Assembly: GCF_019242955.1 (NCBI RefSeq)
Contig: NZ_CP066129.1
Location: 1,178,001 to 1,242,000, forward strand
Reading direction: 5' to 3'
Source of the DNA: Morganella morganii
GTDB lineage: Bacteria; Pseudomonadota; Gammaproteobacteria; Enterobacterales; Enterobacteriaceae
DNA: 64,000 bases
Shown here: positions 49,248 to 59,018 of the stretch, piece after piece
Layout of the letters: each line of letters opens with the position of its first letter
Numbering within the stretch: position 1 is the first letter of the stretch
Position numbers and translations under genes: made by a program
Notes under the pieces: model-generated
The model's database searches: none
The model's input: the letters and a program-made list of their open reading frames with translations, nothing else
What the model was told of the DNA's origin: nothing

Positions 49248-49701
49248 GCCTGTTCAGAAACTGACGGTAGTACGGACACTGTCTGCGGGGGAAACAACAG
49301 AAGCCGGAACGCTGGTACAGAACCGAACCGGCGTTTTTTTTCAGTATCACCGTGATTATCTCCGGCGTTTCGGCAACAGTTCGCCTCTGACACTGGAGAC
49401 CAGCACTGAGCTTCAGCCCGCACCAGCCAATCCGCACGGTGGTTTGCACGGTCTTTTTGCGGACAGCCTGCCGGATGGCTGGGGACGTTTGCTGCAGGAT
49501 AGAGTATTCCGGCGGCAGGGCATTCCGCTGCATAATATTACTGCAATGGACAGGCTGGCATTTGTCGGACACCGCGGTATGGGGGCATTTTCCTATTATC
49601 CGGAATCAGACTATCAGCCGGAAGAAGAGGGATATGCAGATCTGGTTACACTGGGAAGAGATGCTCAGGCGGTGTTTGAGGGGGCATCCGCCGGGAAATA
49701 G
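49237..49701 (+). CDS. HipA-like protein lacking the kinase domain
   Basis: This 154-residue protein holds only the N-terminal part of HipA (Couple_hipA region): VFFQYHRDYLRRFGNSSPLTLE, GGLHGLFADSLPDGWGRLLQDR and MDRLAFVGHRGMGAFSYYPE. HipA kinases are about 430 residues and phosphorylate glutamyl-tRNA synthetase; all kinase motifs are missing here. The frame stops at VFEGASAGK, just before the part that would begin the kinase core. It is either a decayed hipA or a stand-alone N-domain like HipS of the HipBST systems, but no HipT follows. Confidence 0.78.
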   Translation: MNFKPVQKLTVVRTLSAGETTEAGTLVQNRTGVFFQYHRDYLRRFGNSSPLTLETSTELQPAPANPHGGLHGLFADSLPDGWGRLLQDRVFRRQGIPLHNITAMDRLAFVGHRGMGAFSYYPESDYQPEEEGYADLVTLGRDAQAVFEGASAGK

Positions 49702-49756
49702 AAAGCACACTGACACAGCGGCGGCAAAGCAATCAGCATTTATTATCTGTATAAAA

Positions 49757-49795
49757 AACGGCAGCGGATCTGAATGATGCGCTGCCGTTATTTTT
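49757..49795. terminator. bidirectional terminator between the hipA relic and metG
   Basis: AACGGCAGCG (49757-49766) and CGCTGCCGTT (49780-49789) form a perfect 10-bp stem, with an A-run before and ATTTTT after. It serves both converging genes. Confidence 0.85.
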
Positions 49796-49813
49796 ACTGC
49801 TGATTTACAGGAC

Positions 49814-51847
49814 TTACTTCACCTGCTGGCCTGGCTGTGCACCGGAATCCGGGCTGAGCAGGAAAATATCTTTTCCGCCGGGACCTGCGGCCATGACCAT
49901 GCCTTCAGAGATCCCGAACCGCATTTTGCGCGGTGCCAGGTTGGCAACCATCACCGTCAGACGGCCTTCCAGCGCTTTCGGGTCCGGATAAGCCTGACGG
50001 ATACCGGAGAAGACCTGACGGGTTTCGCCGCCGAGATCCAATACCAGTTTCAGCAGTTTGTCAGAGCCGTCAACGAAATCAGCAGACACTATCTGTGCGA
50101 TACGCATATCCACTTTGGCAAAATCATCAAAACTGATGGTATCCGCAATCGGATCATCTGCCAGCGGGCCGCTGACCGGTTTGGCGGACATGGCTTTGAT
50201 ATCTTCTTTGGAGGCTTCAATCATCGCATCCACTTTTGCCATTTCAATACGGCTGAACAGCGCTTTGAAGTCCGCAATCTGATGATCCAGCAGCGGTTTT
50301 GCAATGCCGTCCAGTGTCAGTTCCTGATTCAGGAACGCTTCACTGCGTGCCGCCAGTTCCGGCATAACCGGTTTCAGGTAGGTCATCAGTGCGCGGAACA
50401 GGTTGATTCCCACGGTACAGATAGCGTGCAGTTCGTCATCTTTACCTTCCTGTTTCGCCACGACCCACGGTGCTTTCTCATCAATATAACGGTTGGCCAC
50501 ATCGGCCAGCGCCATGATTTCGCGGATAGCTTTGCCGAATTCACGGCCGGTATACTCTTCGCTGATAGTTTTCTCAGCATCAATAAACTGCTGATATAAC
50601 TCAGGTTCAGCCAGTGTTGCGCTCAGGCGGCCGTTAAAGCGTTTTTTGATAAAGCCCGCCGTACGGGATGCCAGGTTAACCACTTTGTTGACGATGTCAC
50701 TGTTAACGCGCTGTACGAAATCTTCCAGGTTAAGGTCGATATCATCAATGCGTGAAGAGAGTTTCGCCGCATAGTAGTAACGCAGGCTGTCAGCATCCAG
50801 GTGATTCAGATAAGTGCGTGCCTGAATAAAGGTGCCGCGTGATTTGGACATCTTCGCGCCGTTAACGGTCACATAGCCGTGGACAAACAGGTTGGTCGGC
50901 TTGCGGTAACCGCTGCCTTCCAGCATGGCCGGCCAGAACAGGCTGTGGAAGTACACGATATCTTTACCGATAAAGTGGTACAGATCCGCATCAGAATCTT
51001 TTTTCCAGAACTCATCGAAATCGAGATTGCCGCGCTTGTCACACAGGTTTTTAAATGAACCCATATAGCCGATAGGCGCATCCAGCCAGACATAGAAGTA
51101 TTTACCCGGCGCGCCCGGAATTTCAAACCCGAAATACGGCGCATCACGGCTGATATCCCACTGTTGCAGACCGGAATCAAACCACTCCTGCATTTTATTG
51201 GCGACCTGCTCCTGGAGCGCGCCGCTGCGGGTCCATGCCTGTAACATGTCAGCGAAAGCCGGCAGATCAAAGAAGTAGTGCTCACTTTCACGCAGTACCG
51301 GTGTGGCACCGGAAACCACGGAGCGCGGGTTAATCAGCTCGGTCGGGCTGTAGGTCGCGCTGCACACTTCACAGTTGTCGCCGTACTGGTCTTCCGCTTT
51401 ACATTTCGGGCAGGTGCCTTTCACAAAGCGGTCCGGCAGGAACATGCCTTTTTCCGGATCGTACAACTGGGAAATGGTCCGGGTTTCAATATGGCCGTTC
51501 TTTTTCAGCGCCAGATAGATATTCTCTGATAATACCCGGTTCTCTTCGCTGTGCGTGGAGTGGTAGTTATCAAAGCTGATGGCGAAATCGGCAAAATCTT
51601 TCTGATGCTCGACGCTCATTTTGGCGATCATTTCTTCAGGGGAGATCCCCTGCTGCTGTGCCTTGAGCATAATCGGTGTGCCGTGAGCATCGTCGGCGCA
51701 GATGAAGTGAACCTCTTTGCCGCGCATTCGCTGAAAACGGACCCAAATATCAGCCTGGATATGTTCCAGCATATGACCGAGATGGATTGAACCGTTTGCA
51801 TATGGTAACGCACAGGTTACCAAAATTTTATTAGCGATCTGAGACAT
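49814..51847 (-). CDS. metG: methionyl-tRNA synthetase MetG
   Basis: MetG charges methionine onto tRNA. The start at 51847 ([19 protein letters not shown]) gives 677 residues, as in E. coli. It has the class I signature HLGH, a zinc knuckle ([17 protein letters not shown]), AKMSKSRGT, and a C-terminal tRNA-binding dimerisation domain ([12 protein letters not shown], then [14 protein letters not shown]). GAGGAA precedes the start. It is divergent from apbC, as in E. coli. Confidence 0.97.
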   Translation of the reverse strand: MSQIANKILVTCALPYANGSIHLGHMLEHIQADIWVRFQRMRGKEVHFICADDAHGTPIMLKAQQQGISPEEMIAKMSVEHQKDFADFAISFDNYHSTHSEENRVLSENIYLALKKNGHIETRTISQLYDPEKGMFLPDRFVKGTCPKCKAEDQYGDNCEVCSATYSPTELINPRSVVSGATPVLRESEHYFFDLPAFADMLQAWTRSGALQEQVANKMQEWFDSGLQQWDISRDAPYFGFEIPGAPGKYFYVWLDAPIGYMGSFKNLCDKRGNLDFDEFWKKDSDADLYHFIGKDIVYFHSLFWPAMLEGSGYRKPTNLFVHGYVTVNGAKMSKSRGTFIQARTYLNHLDADSLRYYYAAKLSSRIDDIDLNLEDFVQRVNSDIVNKVVNLASRTAGFIKKRFNGRLSATLAEPELYQQFIDAEKTISEEYTGREFGKAIREIMALADVANRYIDEKAPWVVAKQEGKDDELHAICTVGINLFRALMTYLKPVMPELAARSEAFLNQELTLDGIAKPLLDHQIADFKALFSRIEMAKVDAMIEASKEDIKAMSAKPVSGPLADDPIADTISFDDFAKVDMRIAQIVSADFVDGSDKLLKLVLDLGGETRQVFSGIRQAYPDPKALEGRLTVMVANLAPRKMRFGISEGMVMAAGPGGKDIFLLSPDSGAQPGQQVK

Positions 51848-52103
51848 AGAGTATTTCACTTCCTCAAATAATAAAGGGTCTTTGATGTTAACCGATCCCG
51901 TCCACCCCTGCCAGCAGTAATCCGGCTTTGTGTGTGGTTTTCCGGACTTTTTTCTGCGGTGAGTATCCGGTGATAACCCTGTCGGTTGCAGGGGATTTGT
52001 TTTGTGCGGGTTTGCGCGGAATGACTAAATTAATCAGTTGGCTTCTGCTATCATTGATGCCGATAGTTACAGGCAATAAAAATGATAAATCTAAGGAGCC
52101 GGG

Positions 52104-53216
52104 ATGAATGCGAAATCCCCCGGGGAGATGAACCCTGAATTGCTGAACGAACAGGTCGCACAGGTACTGGCGACATTTGAGCATCCGACACTCAAACGCA
52201 ATCTGATTGCCATCAAAGCGCTGAATCACTGCGCGATGCTGGATGATGTGCTGCATGTTGAGCTGGTGATGCCGTTTGTCTGGAAGCGTCCGTTTGAAGC
52301 ACTGATTGAAGCAAAAACCAAAGAATTACGTAAAGTGACCGGTGCGGCGGCGGTGGACTGGAAACTGCGCCATGATATCGCGACGCTGCGCCGCGCCAAT
52401 GATCTGCCGGGTATTAACGGTGTCCGCAATATTCTGGCGGTCAGCTCCGGCAAAGGCGGTGTGGGTAAATCCAGCACCGCGGTGAACCTCGCGCTGGCAC
52501 TGGCAGCGGAAGGGGCAAAAGTCGGTATCCTCGATGCGGATATTTACGGCCCGTCCATCCCGAACATGCTGGGTACCACCAAAGAGCGTCCGACGTCACC
52601 GGACGGCCAGCATATGGCTCCGATCATGGCCTACGGTCTGGCTTCCAACTCTATCGGTTATCTGGTCACTGATGATAACGCCATGGTCTGGCGCGGCCCG
52701 ATGGCCAGTAAAGCCCTGATGCAGATGTTACAGGACACCCTGTGGCCGGATCTGGATTATCTGGTCATCGATATGCCGCCGGGCACCGGGGATATCCAGC
52801 TGACACTCTCGCAGAACATTCCTGTCACCGGTGCGGTGGTGGTGACCACTCCGCAGGATATCGCGCTGGTGGATGCGATGAAAGGTATCGTCATGTTCAA
52901 GAAAGTGAACGTGCCGGTTCTGGGCATTGTGGAGAATATGAGTGCGCACATCTGCAGTAACTGCGGTCATGTCGAGCCGATCTTCGGCACCGGCGGGGCG
53001 GAGAAACTGGCGGAACGCTATCACACCAAACTGCTGGGACAGGTGCCGCTGCATATTTCGCTGCGTGAAGACCTCGACCGCGGCCAGCCGACAGTGATGC
53101 GTGACCCGGACGGCGAATTTGCGGATATCTACCGTGAGATCGCGGTCAATGTGACGGCAGAAATGTTCTGGGAAGGGGATAAGATCCCGACAGAAATCGC
53201 TTTCCGCGCAGTATAA
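52104..53216 (+). CDS. apbC: iron-sulfur cluster carrier ATPase ApbC (Mrp)
   Basis: ApbC/Mrp is a P-loop scaffold that binds and delivers Fe-S clusters. The 370-residue protein has an N-terminal MIP18-like domain (residues 1-95), the deviant Walker A SSGKGGVGKSSTAVNLA, LDADIYGPSIPNMLG, IDMPPGTGDIQLTL, and the cluster-binding CSNCG. AAGGAG precedes the ATG. Confidence 0.96.
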   Translation: MNAKSPGEMNPELLNEQVAQVLATFEHPTLKRNLIAIKALNHCAMLDDVLHVELVMPFVWKRPFEALIEAKTKELRKVTGAAAVDWKLRHDIATLRRANDLPGINGVRNILAVSSGKGGVGKSSTAVNLALALAAEGAKVGILDADIYGPSIPNMLGTTKERPTSPDGQHMAPIMAYGLASNSIGYLVTDDNAMVWRGPMASKALMQMLQDTLWPDLDYLVIDMPPGTGDIQLTLSQNIPVTGAVVVTTPQDIALVDAMKGIVMFKKVNVPVLGIVENMSAHICSNCGHVEPIFGTGGAEKLAERYHTKLLGQVPLHISLREDLDRGQPTVMRDPDGEFADIYREIAVNVTAEMFWEGDKIPTEIAFRAV

Positions 53217-53254
53217 GCGGGGTTTATGTCAGCTCCGGCACATCCGGAAAGTAA

Positions 53255-53289
53255 AAAAGGCCCGCACAGTAATGTGCCGGTCTTTTTTT
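53255..53289 (+). terminator. apbC terminator
   Basis: AAAGGCCCGCAC and GTGCCGGTCTTT form a stem with one mismatch and one G-U pair, followed by TTTTTTT, 38 bases after apbC. Confidence 0.75.
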
Positions 53290-53487
53290 ATGGCAGCAGT
53301 AAGAGCGGTTACCCCGAAATAATGAGGCCGGATGCCCGATTCTGCTGGAATCTCGCGCCGTTACTCCCTATAATTCAGCGCCGGGCAGACACGTTTTGTT
53401 ACTCCCGGCCGGATAAGCACCAAAAAAGGCCGCAGCAGATCGTTTCGGTTTTTTTCTCTCCTATTTTCAAACCGGGTTATTTCTATT

Positions 53488-54132
53488 ATGGCTGACACAG
53501 CACAGCAGCAGTGCACTATCATCGGTATCACCGGCGCATCCGCGTCAGGAAAAAGTCTGATTGCCAATACGCTTTATCATGAGTTACGTGCTCAGGTGGG
53601 CGATCACAATATCGGTGTGATTCCGGAAGACTGCTACTACAAAGATCAGAGCGATGTGCCGATGGAAGAGCGCATCAAGGTCAACTATGACCATCCGGGC
53701 TCTATGGATCACGAACTGCTGTTACAGCATCTGAAAGCACTGAAATCAGGTAAGTCTATTCAGTTACCGCAGTATGATTATGCAGAACATACCCGCAAGC
53801 CGGAATCTGTTCTGTTCAGCCCGAAACGGGTGATTATTCTTGAAGGCATTCTGCTGCTGACAGACAAACGTCTGCGCGAACAGATGGACTTCTCCATTTT
53901 CGTCGATACCCCGCTGGATATCTGCCTGATGCGCCGCATCCGCCGCGATGTGAATGAGCGCGGACGCACGCTGGATTCCGTTATTGCACAGTACAATAAA
54001 ACTGTACGTCCGATGTACCTGCAATTTATTGAACCAACAAAACAATATGCTGATATCATAGTGCCGCGGGGCGGTAAAAACCGCGTGGCGATTGATATTC
54101 TGAAAGCTAAAATCAGTCAGTTCTGCGAGTAA
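53488..54132 (+). CDS. udk: uridine kinase Udk
   Basis: Udk phosphorylates uridine and cytidine in pyrimidine salvage. The 214-residue protein has the P-loop [54 protein letters not shown] and [17 protein letters not shown]. It is followed by dcd and asmA on the same strand, as in E. coli. Confidence 0.97.
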   Translation: MADTAQQQCTIIGITGASASGKSLIANTLYHELRAQVGDHNIGVIPEDCYYKDQSDVPMEERIKVNYDHPGSMDHELLLQHLKALKSGKSIQLPQYDYAEHTRKPESVLFSPKRVIILEGILLLTDKRLREQMDFSIFVDTPLDICLMRRIRRDVNERGRTLDSVIAQYNKTVRPMYLQFIEPTKQYADIIVPRGGKNRVAIDILKAKISQFCE

Positions 54133-54201
54133 GCCGCCGACAACGAATTAACCCGCGTTTATCCGCCGGTGATAAACGCTGAGTTTAAGAAGGATGATAC
54201 C

Positions 54202-54783
54202 ATGCGACTTTGTGACCGTGACATTATTCAGTGGCTTGATGACGGCAGACTGACCATTTCCCCGCGTCCGCCGGTTGAGCGGATTAACGGGGCGACTGCG
54301 GATGTCCGTCTCGGACATCAGTTCCGGGTATTCCGGGGCCATACGGCAGCGTATATTGATCTCAGCGGCCCGAAAGAAGAAGTGAATGCGGCGCTGGAGA
54401 ATGTCATGAGTGATGAAATCACCCTGACAGAAGATGAAGTGTTTTACCTGCATCCGGGAGAACTGGCACTGGCGGTAACACTGGAATCTGTCACGCTGCC
54501 GGATAACATGGTCGGCTGGCTGGACGGGCGTTCATCACTGGCACGTCTCGGTCTGATGGTGCACGTCACCGCACACCGGATCGATCCGGGCTGGCACGGG
54601 CAAATCGTGCTGGAATTTTATAACTCAGGTAAGTTACCTCTGGCATTACGTCCGGGCATGGTGATCGGCGCCCTGAGTTTTGAGCCGTTATCCGGCTCCG
54701 CTGACCGGCCGTATAACCGCCGCAGCGATGCGAAATATAAAAATCAGCAGGGAGCTGTGGGCAGCCGTATCAGCGAAGATTAA
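54202..54783 (+). CDS. dcd: dCTP deaminase Dcd
   Basis: Dcd turns dCTP into dUTP, the main route to dTTP in enterobacteria. The 193-residue trimeric dUTPase-fold enzyme has [43 protein letters not shown] and [20 protein letters not shown] 54202 behind AAGGATG aligns with the family; 11 further in-frame codons upstream are not used. Ends 61 bases before asmA. Confidence 0.97.
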   Translation: MRLCDRDIIQWLDDGRLTISPRPPVERINGATADVRLGHQFRVFRGHTAAYIDLSGPKEEVNAALENVMSDEITLTEDEVFYLHPGELALAVTLESVTLPDNMVGWLDGRSSLARLGLMVHVTAHRIDPGWHGQIVLEFYNSGKLPLALRPGMVIGALSFEPLSGSADRPYNRRSDAKYKNQQGAVGSRISED

Positions 54784-54844
54784 ACGGCGGACAGAGAACT
54801 GTCCGTCAGCGGGTTCAACAGAGAATGGGAAAGGAACAGGGATT

Positions 54845-56704
54845 ATGAAACGATTTTTCACCACGCTGATTATTCTGCTTGTCGTTGTGGCGGCGGGCCT
54901 TGCGGCCTTAATCCTGCTGGTGAACCCGAATGATTTTCGCGATTATATCGTTAACAAGGTGAAGGAAGACACCGGTTACGAACTGGTAATGAAAGATGAT
55001 ATGCGCTGGCATGTCTGGCCGAAACTGAGCATCATCACCGGTAAAATGACACTGACCGCACCGGATGCCGCTGAACCGGTGGTGACGGCAGAAAATATGC
55101 GTCTTGATGTTGAGCTCTGGCCGCTGTTATCACACCAGTTATCGGTCCGTGAAGTGATGCTTGACGGCGCACTGCTGAAAATCCTGCCTGAAACCGAATC
55201 ACAGGAGAAGAAAAGTGTCCCTGTGGCCCCGGGTAACCAGAAAGCCAGACCGGTACCGGTTGAGCAGGGAAACAAATGGTCGTTTGATGTGGATCGCATC
55301 CGTATTGCCAACAGTCTGCTGGTCTGGCAGGCTCAGGACGGTACGCAGATTAACATGCGTGACATTAACTTCTCTCTCGAACGCAATACCCCTGAACGCT
55401 ATGTGATAGCGCTGAACAGCAATATTCTGCGTAATCAGCAGGAGCTCTCTTTCAGCCTGAGTTCTGATATCGACCTTTCCCAGTATCCGGTACAGGTCAG
55501 CGGCAATATTAACCGTCTGAATTACCGCCTGTCCGGTGCCGGTCTGTATGCCAACGGCATCAACGGTAATGGTACGACGACCTATACCTGGCACGAAGCG
55601 GTCGGTCAGGCGCCTCAGTCCCTGATTCTGGAAAACCTGAAACTGAGCGCGAACGAAAGTCAGCTCAGCGGCACAATCGAAGCGGCGCTTGGTGAAACCC
55701 CGCGTTATGACATCCAGCTGGCCTCCTCAAAACTGAATCTGGATAACCTGCTCGGTTATGAGCGTGCCGTGCATTCAGAAAACGGGGAAAAACCGGTTGC
55801 CACCAAACCGGCCGTGATCACGACCGGCAGTAACGCGGATAAATATGACCTGACCTTTATGAATCACTTCAATGCCACGCTGGCGCTGAATGTGGATTCC
55901 CTGATTTATCAGGGGATGGAGATCGGGCAGCTGACGGTGAAAGCAGAGAACCGGGGCAGTATCACTGAAATCTCCAAAATGACCGGTAACGTATTCGGCG
56001 GCCGTTTCTCACTGCCGATGACGATTTATTCCGAAAAGGTCCCGGCGCAGCTGCGTATTAAACCATTGCTGCAGAATATTGATGTAAAACCGCTGCTGAC
56101 GGCGTTTAAAATGCCGGAAAAATTCACCGGACGTCTGAGCTTTGACGGTGATCTGCGCGGTACCGGTTATGACCAGGACGCGGTATTAAACAACTGGCGC
56201 GGTGATGTGGCACTGACAATTACCGATGTTAAGCTGCTTGGTCTGAATATTCCGTATCTGATCCAGCAGTCACTTTCCCAGGCAACTGACAAAGTGGCTC
56301 AGCCGCAATCCATGGATGCCATGACCGAAGCGAAAAAACTGGAAGCTATCGGTACGCTGAATAACGGTGAAGTGAAAATCAGTAAAATTCTGGCGGTATC
56401 CGATGCCTTTAATATTACCGGCAGCGGGCGGACCAATCTGGTGAAACAGAATCTGGATGTGAACCTGGGTGTTCAGATCTTAAAAGGCTGGGGGAAAACC
56501 AACGATCTGGTGACCTGGCTGCAATCCATCCGTATTCCGGTTGTGCTGTTCGGTGACTGGGATAATATTCAGTATAAATTTGAAGTGGAAACCCTGCTGC
56601 GTAATCAGTTACAGCAGCGGGTAAAACAGGCAGCCGGAGAGTTGCTGAATGAAAAAACCGGGCGGGATCTCAACGCTGTGGAATCCTTAATTAACCGGTT
56701 ATAA
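54845..56704 (+). CDS. asmA: AsmA-family envelope protein AsmA
   Basis: AsmA is an inner-membrane anchored periplasmic protein that affects outer-membrane assembly; AsmA-like proteins are thought to carry lipids to the outer membrane. The 619-residue protein has one N-terminal anchor (RFFTTLIILLVVVAAGLAALILL) and VNPNDFRDYIVNKVKEDTGYELVMKDDMRWHVWPKLSI, then long beta-rich repeats. ATG 54845 behind AGGAACAGGG aligns with E. coli AsmA (617); the open frame continues upstream into dcd but that is a shadow. Confidence 0.94.
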   Translation: MKRFFTTLIILLVVVAAGLAALILLVNPNDFRDYIVNKVKEDTGYELVMKDDMRWHVWPKLSIITGKMTLTAPDAAEPVVTAENMRLDVELWPLLSHQLSVREVMLDGALLKILPETESQEKKSVPVAPGNQKARPVPVEQGNKWSFDVDRIRIANSLLVWQAQDGTQINMRDINFSLERNTPERYVIALNSNILRNQQELSFSLSSDIDLSQYPVQVSGNINRLNYRLSGAGLYANGINGNGTTTYTWHEAVGQAPQSLILENLKLSANESQLSGTIEAALGETPRYDIQLASSKLNLDNLLGYERAVHSENGEKPVATKPAVITTGSNADKYDLTFMNHFNATLALNVDSLIYQGMEIGQLTVKAENRGSITEISKMTGNVFGGRFSLPMTIYSEKVPAQLRIKPLLQNIDVKPLLTAFKMPEKFTGRLSFDGDLRGTGYDQDAVLNNWRGDVALTITDVKLLGLNIPYLIQQSLSQATDKVAQPQSMDAMTEAKKLEAIGTLNNGEVKISKILAVSDAFNITGSGRTNLVKQNLDVNLGVQILKGWGKTNDLVTWLQSIRIPVVLFGDWDNIQYKFEVETLLRNQLQQRVKQAAGELLNEKTGRDLNAVESLINRL

Positions 56705-56729
56705 ATTCGCGGACAATTTATACAAACAG

Positions 56730-56766
56730 AGCAGTGACGATAATTTATATTGTCACTGCTTTTTTA
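56730..56766 (+). terminator. asmA terminator
   Basis: AGCAGTGAC (56730-56738) and GTCACTGCT (56752-56760) form a perfect 9-bp stem followed by TTTTT. It ends the udk-dcd-asmA run. Confidence 0.85.
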
Positions 56767-56815
56767 ATGCAGAAGGCCGGAATACATAAATGATACGGGT
56801 AATAACCAAGGTTCA

Positions 56816-56829
56816 TTGATACATATCAT
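56816..56829 (+). promoter_or_regulatory. FNR-like site upstream of dcuC
   Basis: TTGAT-ACAT-ATCAT matches the FNR consensus TTGAT-N4-ATCAA at 9 of 10 fixed positions. It lies about 73 bases upstream of the start codon. dcuC is induced by FNR without oxygen in E. coli. Confidence 0.65.
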
Positions 56830-56901
56830 TTAATCTCACTCCGGTTTTCGGCACAGTGCATTAATCATTTTTATAAATAAAAATACCAGACAGGAGCAGA
56901 A

Positions 56902-58290
56902 ATGTTAGACCTTCTCATTGGTGCTGTCGTCGCCGTCGGCGTCGGGCGCTATATTATTAAAGGGTATTCAGCAACAGGGGTGCTGATGGTCGGGGGCTTA
57001 CTGCTTCTGATCATCAGTGTCATGATGGGAAAAAATATCCTGCCGTCCGCCGCCGCCTCCACTGGCTGGGGACCGACAAACATTATTGAGTATGTGAAGT
57101 ACCTGCTGATGAACCGCGGCGGCGACCTCGGTATGATGATCATGGTACTGTGCGGTTTTGCGGCTTATATGACCCATATCGGTGCCAACGATGTCGTCAT
57201 CAAAATGGTCTCCAAACCGCTGAAGGTCGTGAACTCTCCGTATCTGCTGATGATTGTTGCCTACTTTATTGCCTGTCTGATGTCTCTGGCGGTGTCTTCG
57301 GCTACCGGTCTGGGCGTGTTACTGATGGCAACCCTGTTCCCGGTCATGGTGAACGTGGGGATCAGCCGTGGTGCGGCTGCGGCTATCTGTGCGTCTCCGG
57401 CGGCGATTATCCTGGCACCGACCTCCGGTGACGTGGTGATTGCGGCGGAAGCCTCGATGATTCCGCTGAAAGAGTTCGCTTTCAGCCTGACACTGCCGAT
57501 TTCTATCGTGGCGATTGTGTCTATGGCGATTGCCCACTATTTCTGGCAGCGTTTCCTGGATCGCAAAGAAGATATCAAATCTGAAATCCTGGATGTCAAA
57601 GAAATTACCACCAATGCACCTAAGTTCTACGCCATTCTGCCGTTTATGCCGATCATCGGTGTTCTGCTGTTTGATGGTAAGCCGTTCAGCATCGGTTTCC
57701 TGAGCCACATCGTGCTGCCTGAATTACATATCATCACGATTATTGTCGGCTGTATTATCCTTTCTGCCATTATTGAATTTGTCCGTGGTTTTGACGGCAA
57801 AAAAGTGTATGCAGGACTGGATGTCTGCTACCGCGGTATGGCTGATGCCTTTGCAACCGTGGTTATGCTGCTGGTTGCGGCAGGTGTGTTCGCCCAGGGT
57901 CTGAGCACCGTCGGCTTTATTTCCGGTCTTATCGACCTGGCGCAGTCTTTCGGTTCAGGTGCTATCGTGATGATGATTGCACTGGTGATTATTACTATGC
58001 TGGCGGCGATGACCACCGGTTCCGGTAACGCACCATTCTACGCATTTGTCGAGCTGATCCCGCGTCTGGCACAGCAGATGGGTATCAACCCGGCCTACCT
58101 GGTGATCCCGATGTTACAGGCGTCCAACCTGGGCCGTACGATGTCACCGGTTTCCGGTGTGGTGGTTGCGGTTGCCGGTATGGCGAAAATTTCACCATTT
58201 GAAGTGGTGAAACGGACATCGGTTCCGGTGCTCGTCGGCCTGCTGGTCGTGATTGCCGCCACTGAGTTCCTGGTGCCGGTTACACTGTAA
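56902..58290 (+). CDS. dcuC: anaerobic C4-dicarboxylate transporter DcuC
   Basis: DcuC exports succinate during anaerobic growth. The 462-residue membrane protein aligns with E. coli DcuC over its whole length: GVGRYIIKGYSATGVL, GGDLGMMIMVLCGFAAYMTHIGAND, GISRGAAAAICASPAAIILA, TTGSGNAPFYAFVEL and ASNLGRTMSPVSGVVVAVAG. AGGAG precedes the ATG. Confidence 0.95.
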   Translation: MLDLLIGAVVAVGVGRYIIKGYSATGVLMVGGLLLLIISVMMGKNILPSAAASTGWGPTNIIEYVKYLLMNRGGDLGMMIMVLCGFAAYMTHIGANDVVIKMVSKPLKVVNSPYLLMIVAYFIACLMSLAVSSATGLGVLLMATLFPVMVNVGISRGAAAAICASPAAIILAPTSGDVVIAAEASMIPLKEFAFSLTLPISIVAIVSMAIAHYFWQRFLDRKEDIKSEILDVKEITTNAPKFYAILPFMPIIGVLLFDGKPFSIGFLSHIVLPELHIITIIVGCIILSAIIEFVRGFDGKKVYAGLDVCYRGMADAFATVVMLLVAAGVFAQGLSTVGFISGLIDLAQSFGSGAIVMMIALVIITMLAAMTTGSGNAPFYAFVELIPRLAQQMGINPAYLVIPMLQASNLGRTMSPVSGVVVAVAGMAKISPFEVVKRTSVPVLVGLLVVIAATEFLVPVTL

Positions 58291-58299
58291 AACGCGATA

Positions 58300-58330
58300 A
58301 GCCGCACCGGTTATCCGCTGCGGTTTTTTT
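58300..58330 (+). terminator. dcuC terminator
   Basis: AGCCGCA and TGCGGTT (one G-U pair) flank a 12-base loop and are followed by TTTTTT, 10 bases after the dcuC stop. Confidence 0.7.
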
Positions 58331-58347
58331 GTATCAATACGGAAAGT

Positions 58348-58638
58348 GTGAGGTTGGCTTTGGATAAGATTTTTACCGGGGTTGTGCAGGGCACGGCACT
58401 GATTTTAAAAATTGAAGAAAACAATGATCATCTGATTCATATTGTGCAGTTTCCTGCAGAATTATTACCGGGACTGACGATTGGTGATTCCGTGTCGTAT
58501 AACGGCTGCTGTCTGACGGTGGCGGCAATTGATAACAGCCATGTCGGTTTTTATCTTTTCACTGATACACTGCTGAAAACGGCTCTCGGGCGATTAGCAA
58601 TCGGCGATAAGGTCAATATCGAAAAAGTGGCGGTATAA
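58348..58638 (+). CDS. single-domain riboflavin-synthase-like lumazine-binding protein
   Basis: This protein of about 96 residues matches the first of the two lumazine-binding repeats of riboflavin synthase: IFTGVVQGTALI, VQFPAELLPGLTIGDSVSYNGCCLTVAAI and AIGDKVNIEKVAV. Normal riboflavin synthase is about 210 residues and needs both repeats, so this is not the full enzyme. The stop falls at the domain boundary and a terminator follows directly. GTG 58348 is listed; TTG 58360 (MDKIFTGVV) has a better placed GAGG. A pigment-binding or relic role are both possible. Confidence 0.72.
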   Translation: MRLALDKIFTGVVQGTALILKIEENNDHLIHIVQFPAELLPGLTIGDSVSYNGCCLTVAAIDNSHVGFYLFTDTLLKTALGRLAIGDKVNIEKVAV

Positions 58639-58644
58639 AAGCAG

Positions 58645-58680
58645 TAAAAAAAACCCCGTATCTGACGGGGTTTCGCTTTA
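58645..58680. terminator. bidirectional terminator
   Basis: AAACCCCGT (58651-58659) and ACGGGGTTT (58665-58673) with a 5-base loop, preceded by an A-run. It separates the half-size synthase gene from the convergent small gene. Confidence 0.85.
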
Positions 58681-58694
58681 TAAGGGGGAGTTAA

Positions 58695-58883
58695 TTACAC
58701 GCGGTTAAATGCAATAATGCGGACTGAACGCAGGTCGGCCTGTGACTCGTCGGCGATTTTCTGAGTGGCTTCTTCTAATGCATCCCGGGGTGACACACCG
58801 GCTTCAGTTTCTGTGATCTGATGTCCCTGTAAAGTGTCTCCGTTACGGGCGCGCACTTTGTACGATACAAACCAATAATCCAT
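58695..58883 (-). CDS. small protein of unknown function, 62 residues
   Basis: This short soluble protein begins MDYWFVSYKVRARNGDTLQG and continues with an acidic helix-like part (SPRDALEEATQKIADESQADLRS) and an ending IIAFNRV. AGGTGATGAT precedes the ATG at a good distance, and a terminator follows, so it looks like a genuine one-gene unit. I do not recognise the family. Confidence 0.65.
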   Translation of the reverse strand: MDYWFVSYKVRARNGDTLQGHQITETEAGVSPRDALEEATQKIADESQADLRSVRIIAFNRV

Positions 58884-59018
58884 ATCATCACCTGCTTATG
58901 TCATTAATCGTTTAATCACCATAGCGATTTAACGGTGAGATTAATGTGACCAGAATCAATCATTTCACTCTCTTTTCGCCGCATATATTTTAAATTTGTT
59001 TCTGTTCACAGTTCTGAA

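Noticed and set aside
53226-53495. Frame between apbC and udk
   Set aside because: It spans the apbC terminator and the udk promoter region, with no family pattern.
54680-54844. Extension of asmA into dcd
   Set aside because: It is a shadow of dcd in another frame; the membrane anchor and ribosome-binding site define ATG 54845.
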